Origin: Aporrectodea caliginosa
Taxonomy: Eukaryota > Annelida > Clitellata > Crassiclitellata > Lumbricidae
Assembly: GCA_020284085.1 (NCBI GenBank)
Contig: JACEVL010000209.1
Location: 565,001 to 629,000 of the forward strand
Direction of reading: 5' to 3'
DNA: 64,000 nt
Every line of letters starts with the position of its first letter. Position 1 is the first letter of the stretch. Below are positions 58,260-64,000 of the stretch, in pieces. The notes below the pieces were generated by a model. It saw only the letters and a list, made by a program, of their open reading frames with translations, searched no databases and was not told the origin of the DNA. The position numbers and the translations under genes are program-made.

Positions 58260-59330
58260 ATCACGCCTGGGGCATTAATCGCCTGTTCAATCGTCTGAAA
58301 TAGTCACAAGCCCTAGTGAGGTGGGTGAGGTATGCCACACCCCTGCATCACGCCTATCGAGGCATTTTTCGGCCACTGACTTGTTTGTTGAACGGCTAGT
58401 AAGCCTTGTCAGAATTATGGAGCGCCAACGTGAAGGACAGTCAGAACTCATGAGCAATCCGTCATGAGATATCAGTCAGAAATCTAGAGAAGTCAGACAC
58501 GAACGATAGACTAGCACTACTGGCCACTGGCGTGGATCGTATGGAAGGTTCTTCATTAAGAAAGCTTGCTGTGGGATCGGAATCGAACCCTAGTTATGGC
58601 TTGGCCATGGCTCTTTCTGTGCGACAGCCGCGGACATTGACTATTCCGCCCTTGGTCTGCGGGAACTTCCGAATGACGTGAGGCTCCATTCGGAACCCCT
58701 GGGATATCCTACTACCTTGAGAAGTAGTGAACGATTGAGTTACAAACCTAGGCCTGATTACACGGGCCTATAAGTGGTAAAACTCGGATGTTTCCACGCT
58801 TTGCTATGGATCCGAATCCTACGTTATACACGACGTTGATAGCTGTACAGTTCACTCTCACCTTGGATCTCACCCGCAACACGTCCTACCCTCGTCGGTG
58901 GGTGGAGCTCGAGTGGATGCGGCATTGCGACGGGGGTGGTGGTGTAGCAGATAGCTTTGACAATGCAACATATTAGCCTATTTAGGTAAATTGCAACGTC
59001 TGCGAATCTAATGATCGTGGATGAGCAGACTCAGTGTGGCGAGCATGCGCAAGTTGTTTGCGAACCCACGGCCGTATCTCTTTCATCAAGGAAAAGACTG
59101 CTTTCGGTGAGAGCAGCTGTTAAGTAAAGGACAAGTCTTGCGATGCATTGGTCCCGTCCATGAATATTATGGATTGGTTTATTGTTGGCTGATGGCTTAA
59201 GGACAGAAAATGAGCTATTCTCCTATACTTGACTATTGGACATGGGATCTCTACCTTAAATGGGCTGCTAATGCTATTGTTATGTTATGATGCGATAAAT
59301 GAAGAAACTGAGACAGTGCAAGTATTCTCT
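58260..59330. other. Intronic DNA, missing exons expected but not found
   Basis: If the FReD exon and the Ser/Thr exon belong to one gene, the exon(s) encoding the first third of the fibrinogen-like domain should lie in 57,205-59,336. A plus-strand frame at 58,788-58,976 has no recognisable match. I see no convincing exon. Confidence 0.35.
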
Positions 59331-59336
59331 ACTCAC

Positions 59337-59867
59337 CGAGAATGCCATTGCACATGAGCAAAGCAGGCATAGAGAGTGGTGGCATGGTAGTCGACTTCTC
59401 AGTTGTTCTAATAGTAGTGCGCAGTGCTGAAACTTTGTAAGTCGAAGTGGCCACTGAAGAGCTGGTTGAGGTTAAGGATGGGGTTGAGGTTGATCTGGTT
59501 GAGGTTAAGGATGGGGTTGAGGCTGATATGGCTGAGGTTAAGGATTGGGTTGAGGTTGATATGGCTGAGGTTAAGGATGGGGTTGAGGTTGATTTGGTTG
59601 AGGATAAGGATGGGATTTCGGTTGATTTGGTTGAGGTTAAGGATGGGGTTGAATTTGATGTGGCTGAGGTTAAGGATGTGGCTGAGGTTGATGTGGTTGA
59701 GGTTAAGGATGGGGTTGAATTTGATGTGGCTGAGGTTAAGGATGTGGCTGCAGTTGATGACGAGGTTGATCGCACTGGGTTAGGTGTCGACTCTTCCGAG
59801 GTGACAGCGATCTCACTTGTATCCATCAAAGTTGCTGCTGCTGTTGCTGTTGGTATGGACAACAAAT
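59337..59867 (-). CDS. Ser/Thr-rich mucin-like repeat exon (symmetric phase 1-1)
   Basis: Acceptor catttattacag|AT and a perfect donor CTCG|GTGAGT bound a 531-base exon (177 codons, phase 1 at both ends, so it can be skipped or duplicated without a frameshift). The centre is made of 33-base units encoding 11 residues of the type STSTPSLTSTK, with about nine diverged copies. A short lead-in (LLSIPTATAAATLMDTSEI) precedes it and MPPLSMPALLMCNGILG ends it. This predicts an O-glycosylated linker. Its position between a PAN exon and a FReD exon on the same strand suggests the stalk of one secreted protein. Confidence 0.8.
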
Positions 59868-60754
59868 CTGTAATAAATGTTTAGTTTTGAACACACAGTT
59901 TACTGTCTTTTACGCAATATTCAGTCAGTTTATCCGTGCTGAATTTCATAGAATCAAATATAGCCTGACTTTTTAACACTCATTTAAAATCGAGCCTAAT
60001 ATACGACAAAAGCAATGGAACATCGGGTGCACTGTCGGTAGGTTTTTCAATGCTCTTTACAAATGTACTCGGAAGCAAATATGCTAACATCACTTTCTGC
60101 ACCTACGAAAATTCACAACACTAAACGTATGCCGCACTCCCATATATAATTGGATTTTTGTCTTGGTATATCCGGATTGTCCAGCGAATCGTTCCGCGAC
60201 AAATTGCCTATAGGATGATCGAATTTTCATCTGGCACAAAACGATCGCGGAGAACTGTTCTTGAAGGGTTAATTTGGCCAAGCTTTGGTGAATATTTATG
60301 TCACCACGACATAGCTTTTGTGTTGATGCGAGATTTGGTTATTTCCTTTATAATGTCATAGTTAGCCTACACACCGAAATGTATCATTTGACGACGATGT
60401 GATTCGCGTCCACTCTTTCATTCTGAAGCACTTGGACTATTGTAACGTCTTTGTAGTTCGACTTCAACTACGACTTAATCGTCGCTCATCTCATTTTTCA
60501 AGATATTTGTGAAAGTCCTCACATTGGACACACTAGAGGCCTCTGCGTTTTCTTCAGCTATCCTTTTCAACAAAGCATATGGTTGTGTTCAACAGCCTGG
60601 GAGACTTGCTTCTTAGGACAATGCAGTCACGTTGTACTTTTTCACGAACTTAACCATCCTTTCGGTAAAGGTTTTCATTTAATTTGCGTTCTGTTTCCTC
60701 ACAGACAACTAGCGAATTATTTCAACCTATGTGACGTAGTATCCTATTAGATCT

Positions 60755-60982
60755 GCATGGGGGGGGCCCGTGGCGCTTTGGATAACAGCTGGCACAGAGA
60801 CCGAGAGGTACCGAGTTCGAGCCCCCGTTGGGCGGATTTGCTTTGTAGGCTGCTATTAGCGCCGTTGTATTACATGGCTGTCTGTTCTGTTAGTAGTTAA
60901 GATTTCAATTGCATAACATGTAAATGTACAGCGCAGTGCGTTTGTCAGGCGCTTAATAAAGAAAAGATTATTATTATTATTA
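60755..60982 (+). mobile_element. tRNA-derived SINE with LINE-like 3' end
   Basis: The A-box region cccgtggcgctttggataac and B-box gagttcgagccccc form a tRNA-like head. The 3' part gcgcagtgcgtttgtcaggc, gcttaataaagaaaag and (ATT)n is a LINE-type tail. It lies directly upstream of the LINE at 60,986. Confidence 0.72.
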
Positions 60983-60985
60983 TGT

Positions 60986-62830
60986 TACCTCCATTTGCTT
61001 GCTCTTTCCCAATCTATTGAATCTCTTTCTGCTGATCTCAATTGTTGGATGTCCTCTAATCGTCTTTCACTATTATATAACGCAAAAATCTCAATTTTTT
61101 GCCTACCCCCCCTAATAACGTTACATAACAGCAGCTGTGACCCCCACCCCTATATTATATAACATATATGCTTCCTACCCCCTACCCCCAGTCTATAAGC
61201 ACATTCAAAAGACATACAGTGGACCTTATTGTATTACACAACTGGAAACTTTCATTATTATTATTATCATACTGTCAAGTTGATATTGTCGAGGATTTAT
61301 AACAATACAATGTTAGTTAATAGCACTTTAATAGTGACTGGATTATGTTAAAAGTTTGTAGGCCTACTGTATTAAATGTAGTTACTAGACTAATGCAAAT
61401 TAGCAAATTAATCGTTTAATACTAGAAATGCAAGATGCATTAATAAAGCTAACTAATTATCTTATTTTCAACTTGTAGCTGTCAGAACTGAGTCAATGGT
61501 ATAATAACCAATTAATTCATGGCTAACTCTCAGAGCTATTAAAGACAATTTTGTTACCTTATACTTGTCACAAGTTGCGACCTGTCAGTGTGATACTTTG
61601 AATATTAAACAAAATTTCTTGATTTCTTGATTGAGAATGCGTCCTAAATGAACAATATGACCACCCTCGAATAGTTTGAAATAGAGCGCTGCTACCTACC
61701 AGCTAGCCACATCCCATATTATGCAAAGCACTGAGTGAGTAAGTAACTAAAAACTAAAACACAATTAGTAATGAAGAATATTTATTAAAATATTACAGTG
61801 AAAGTCCAATGGTCAGACAAACAAGCAAAATAGCATAAGCTGAAAAAGTTTGTTATATAACGAAACCTTGAACCTACCCCACCCACCATAAACCTATAAC
61901 GCTAACAAAACAGGAACCCACCCACGTACCCCTTGAGCGTTATATAATATGTGAACGGCCCCTAATCGTCTTTCACTCAACTCTTCCAAGACTCAATTGA
62001 TCTGGCTTGGCACTCGCCAACAGCTAATTAAACTTGATTAGGATTTACTTGCCAAGCAGTTCCCTCAATTTACTTTCTCGACAAATGTCCGTAACCTGGG
62101 TGTTACTCTTGACAGTACTCTTTCTTTCTCTGCACATATCTCTAATCTCTCTCGGTCCAGTTTTTATCACTTGCGGTGTCTACGTGTCATTCGACGATCT
62201 GTCCCCTCGCCGATTTTTTCTTCCATGGTTCATGCCTTTGTCTGTTCACGCATTGACTACTGTAACTCGTTACTTATGGGCCTACCAAAACTCCGCTCGT
62301 TACTTATGGGCCTACCAAAACTCCGCCTTGCTCCACTCCAATCAGTACTTAATGCTGCTGCTCGTTTAATTGCCCGCCTACCTCGTTTCTCCCATATATC
62401 GACTTTCATGACTCAAGACCTTCATTGGCTTCCTCTAACTGCTCGGATTCAGTTTAAAATTATTTTTCTTACGTGTAAAACGTTTTTAGGTCAAGCTCCA
62501 CACTACCTTTGTGATCTTATGAGACGGCCTATCTCAGCTACCTCTGGACGTCCTCTCCGCTCTTCTGACCATCATGACCTTCTAGTTCCGAGGTCTCGGA
62601 CTGCCACAGCACAGCATCGTGCCTATGCATCCGTTGGACCTTTGCTGTGGAATGACCTCCCTGCTTTAACTCGTGCTGTAATGTTATCTGGGGTACCACT
62701 ATTTCTGCTCGTTCTCTTAAGACTTTTCTTTTTTCGAGGGGCCCTTCGCACTGGAAGCGCTTCTGATTAGGCTGTACTGCGAGAGGCGCTTTATAAGTCC
62801 ATAAATAGAATAGAATAGAATAGAATTTGT
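60986..62830 (+). mobile_element. CR1/L2-like LINE, 5'-truncated, interrupted by an 890-base insertion
   Basis: The frame reads SIESLSADLNCWMSSNRLS up to 61,071, resumes at 61,962 with LNSSKTQLIWLGTRQ, then VRNLGVTLDSTLSFS, HAFVCSRIDYCNSLL, LHWLPLTARIQFKI and WNDLPALTR, all standard phrases of the L2/CR1 reverse-transcriptase C-terminus. It ends with tggaagcgcttctgattagg, gaggcgctttataagtcc and an (AATAG)n tail at about 62,801-62,825. There is one in-frame stop near 62,038, and a 30-base tandem duplication near 62,270-62,330. Confidence 0.9.
61072..61961. mobile_element. 890-base insertion in the LINE, with 16-base target duplication
   Basis: The LINE sequence CTAATCGTCTTTCACT is present on both sides (61,056-61,071 and 61,962-61,977), so the boundaries are exact. 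The left end attatataacgcaaaaatc and the right end gagcgttatataatatgtg carry inverted ttatataacgc motifs. Further ttatataac motifs with ctaccccc-rich neighbours occur inside at both ends. No coding capacity is seen. The class is unclear. Confidence 0.85.
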
Positions 62831-63215
62831 GAGGTTCTACAAAGGCGCTGTAGATATACCGAGAAACATGTCCGCATAGGCCTATATACATACATTCATA
62901 AATATATTCTTACACAGGCCTATACGCATTAATGCATGCATACTGCATAGTATTACGTAGTTAGATGCATTCACGCATGCATGCATAGATCTACACACAC
63001 GCAAAAGTGCATGCATGGCGTACCTGTAGCTTGACAACTTTGAAGACCCGCAACCTAAGAAATTAATAGAACAAACATAGCATTAAATGCACCATACATA
63101 ACACACAAATATTAGTTATGCAATACTTTTCTTGTTTCCACAAAATATTTTGAAAATCTATTTATACTATACTCGTAACTCCTAATCTCAATAAAAATGT
63201 AAGGATCTAACCGAC

Positions 63216-63376
63216 CTCAGCATGGTAACATCCCGTCACTACTGCACAGTTAGACGGGGTGTAGTGAAAGATATCACAGGTCCTGGTATTCCTTCGGTAG
63301 TTGTAGTTAGTGCAGTCGGAGTCTTGAAGACAGTGCAAGGCACACAGAGCCCCAGGAGCCACGCAGGAATCCTGGT
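63216..63376 (-). CDS. PAN/apple-type cysteine module exon
   Basis: The minus-strand frame carries SCVAPGALCALHCLQDSDC, NYNYRRNTRTCDIFHY and CAVVTGCYHAE. This is the cysteine spacing and C..C..YNY...TC..F signature of PAN/apple modules, which mediate protein or sugar binding. The donor is GCTGAG|GTCGGT (phase 0) at 63,216; read-through stops two codons later. Upstream, ttgttatcag|AC (phase 1) at 63,377 is a reasonable acceptor, though the frame stays open to a TGA near 63,470. A signal-peptide-like segment MMKVQCMLVFFISSSCG (from 63,559) lies in another frame. A GT after GGAA at 63,507 would join it in phase 1 to the acceptor at 63,377 across a 131-base intron. The donor is weak, so the first exon is uncertain. 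Confidence 0.72.
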
Positions 63377-63509
63377 CTGATAACAACGGAGACAACTGGT
63401 CGAGAGGAATCACAAGCGATGGTTCATCGATTGCACAGCAGCACAGGTCACTGTTCCGTTCTCATCTTGGGTTTTCTCAAACGCAACTACGACGTTTCTC
63501 CATAAACTT

Positions 63510-63571
63510 CCACAGCTGGAAGATATGAAGAAGACAAGCATACATTGAACTTTCATCATGACTGCGATCAT
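63510..63571 (-). CDS. Possible signal-peptide exon of the PAN/mucin/FReD gene
   Basis: From ATGs at 63,571, 63,559 and 63,556 the minus strand reads a basic-hydrophobic start, KVQCMLVFFISSSCG, typical of a secretion signal. It is out of frame with the PAN module unless an intron (or a sequencing frameshift) lies between. The phases allow an intron at 63,507-63,377. Treated as tentative. Confidence 0.4.
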
Positions 63572-63579
63572 AGATCTAC

Positions 63580-64000
63580 CGACGGGTTCTGCAATTGCTT
63601 CTATATATTCGTAGACCTATGCACTGCTCAGTCGTCAGATGACGTTAATAACAAATTGTGGAAGTAATTTCAGTAAACGAATAACACTTTTATCGATTGC
63701 CGTTATATCCTCGCTGTCTTCATAAAATTTAATGTACTGCTGTTTTCTAAAGAAACATTTTCTTACACGAGTCAATGCTGGTGCACTTAAAAGAACTCCA
63801 TTGACCACGTGCATGTATATAGTGCTGGAGAAAATGACCCGAAACTGTATTTGCTATAAGTGCACATATTGTATGGCAGAAAAGGGACGCGGACATATCT
63901 AATGTTCTATGCATAGGCTAGTATACATGTATATAAATACAACTATACATACATATTATGTAGACTAAAGTTGCATCCGGCGTGTTTCAACGAAGTGAAT
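63580..64000. other. Upstream flank, nothing recognised
   Basis: It would be the promoter side of the minus-strand PAN/mucin/FReD gene if 63,571 is its start. No TATA-like box at a convincing distance and no repeat is identified. Confidence 0.35.

Noticed and set aside
59424..59884. Plus-strand frames (VEVKDG or RLRMGL repeats)
   Set aside because: Antisense of the Ser/Thr exon, which has a perfect GTGAGT donor and an acceptor on the minus strand.

Overview
The window is eukaryotic nuclear DNA, most likely from a marine invertebrate deuterostome, with an echinoderm-like animal as my best guess. Four multi-exon genes can be supported by splice sites, phases and domain signatures. None lies in a bacterial-style operon, and most of the DNA is introns, microsatellites and transposon debris. 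The organism call rests on three things: a Churchill (CHURC1) gene, PAN and fibrinogen-like exons, and the strikingly frequent palindrome AGGCCT (usually taggccta). It is an inference and not proven.

Layout. Bases 1-17,700 hold no convincing gene. They carry an extreme density of simple repeats: GATA, a roughly 550-750 base TTC tract, TTCC, CA, TCTG and CAGA arrays, and a TTCATTCATT-type minisatellite. Nearly all long open frames there are repeat translations. Bases 17,750-19,065 hold a LINE reverse-transcriptase fragment and a two-headed tRNA-derived SINE. Bases 19,138-26,600 (minus strand) are the 3' part of a gene for a membrane-anchored mucin-like protein. One exon carries a 7-residue repeat, a Ser-rich stalk and a transmembrane helix. 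A second exon, 5.2 kb away, supplies a phase-matched cytoplasmic tail with an acidic YLDL motif. Bases 26,640-37,500 are mostly transposon territory: a LINE with a long open reverse-transcriptase frame, SINEs, and several hAT-type miniature elements with perfect 8-base target duplications. Bases 38,389-41,475 (minus) hold a complete four-exon CHURC1 gene encoding 112 residues. Bases 41,500-49,900 are again repeats, including a 1.8-kb hAT-like element and a 580-base ATC/ACC tract.

Bases 50,062-52,644 (plus) hold a two-exon gene for a secreted protein: signal peptide, Thr-rich stalk, a small IGFBP-like cysteine cluster, a follistatin/Kazal module and a basic tail. Bases 55,676-56,557 are an hAT element with a recognisable transposase scrap. 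Bases 56,696-63,376 (minus) hold three exons that look like one gene: a PAN/apple-type module, a Ser/Thr-rich repeat exon, and a last exon with most of a fibrinogen-related domain. Some exons of this gene were not found. Its introns contain a 726-base palindrome, a SINE, and a CR1/L2-like LINE split by an 890-base insertion.

The genes do not form an obvious pathway. Three of the four encode extracellular or cell-surface proteins with mucin-like repeat segments; CHURC1 is an intracellular zinc protein. The most interesting biology is (i) a candidate mucin-type receptor with a hemITAM-like tail, (ii) a PAN/mucin/fibrinogen-like protein of the kind used as lectins in invertebrates, and (iii) an unusually readable record of nested transposon insertions.
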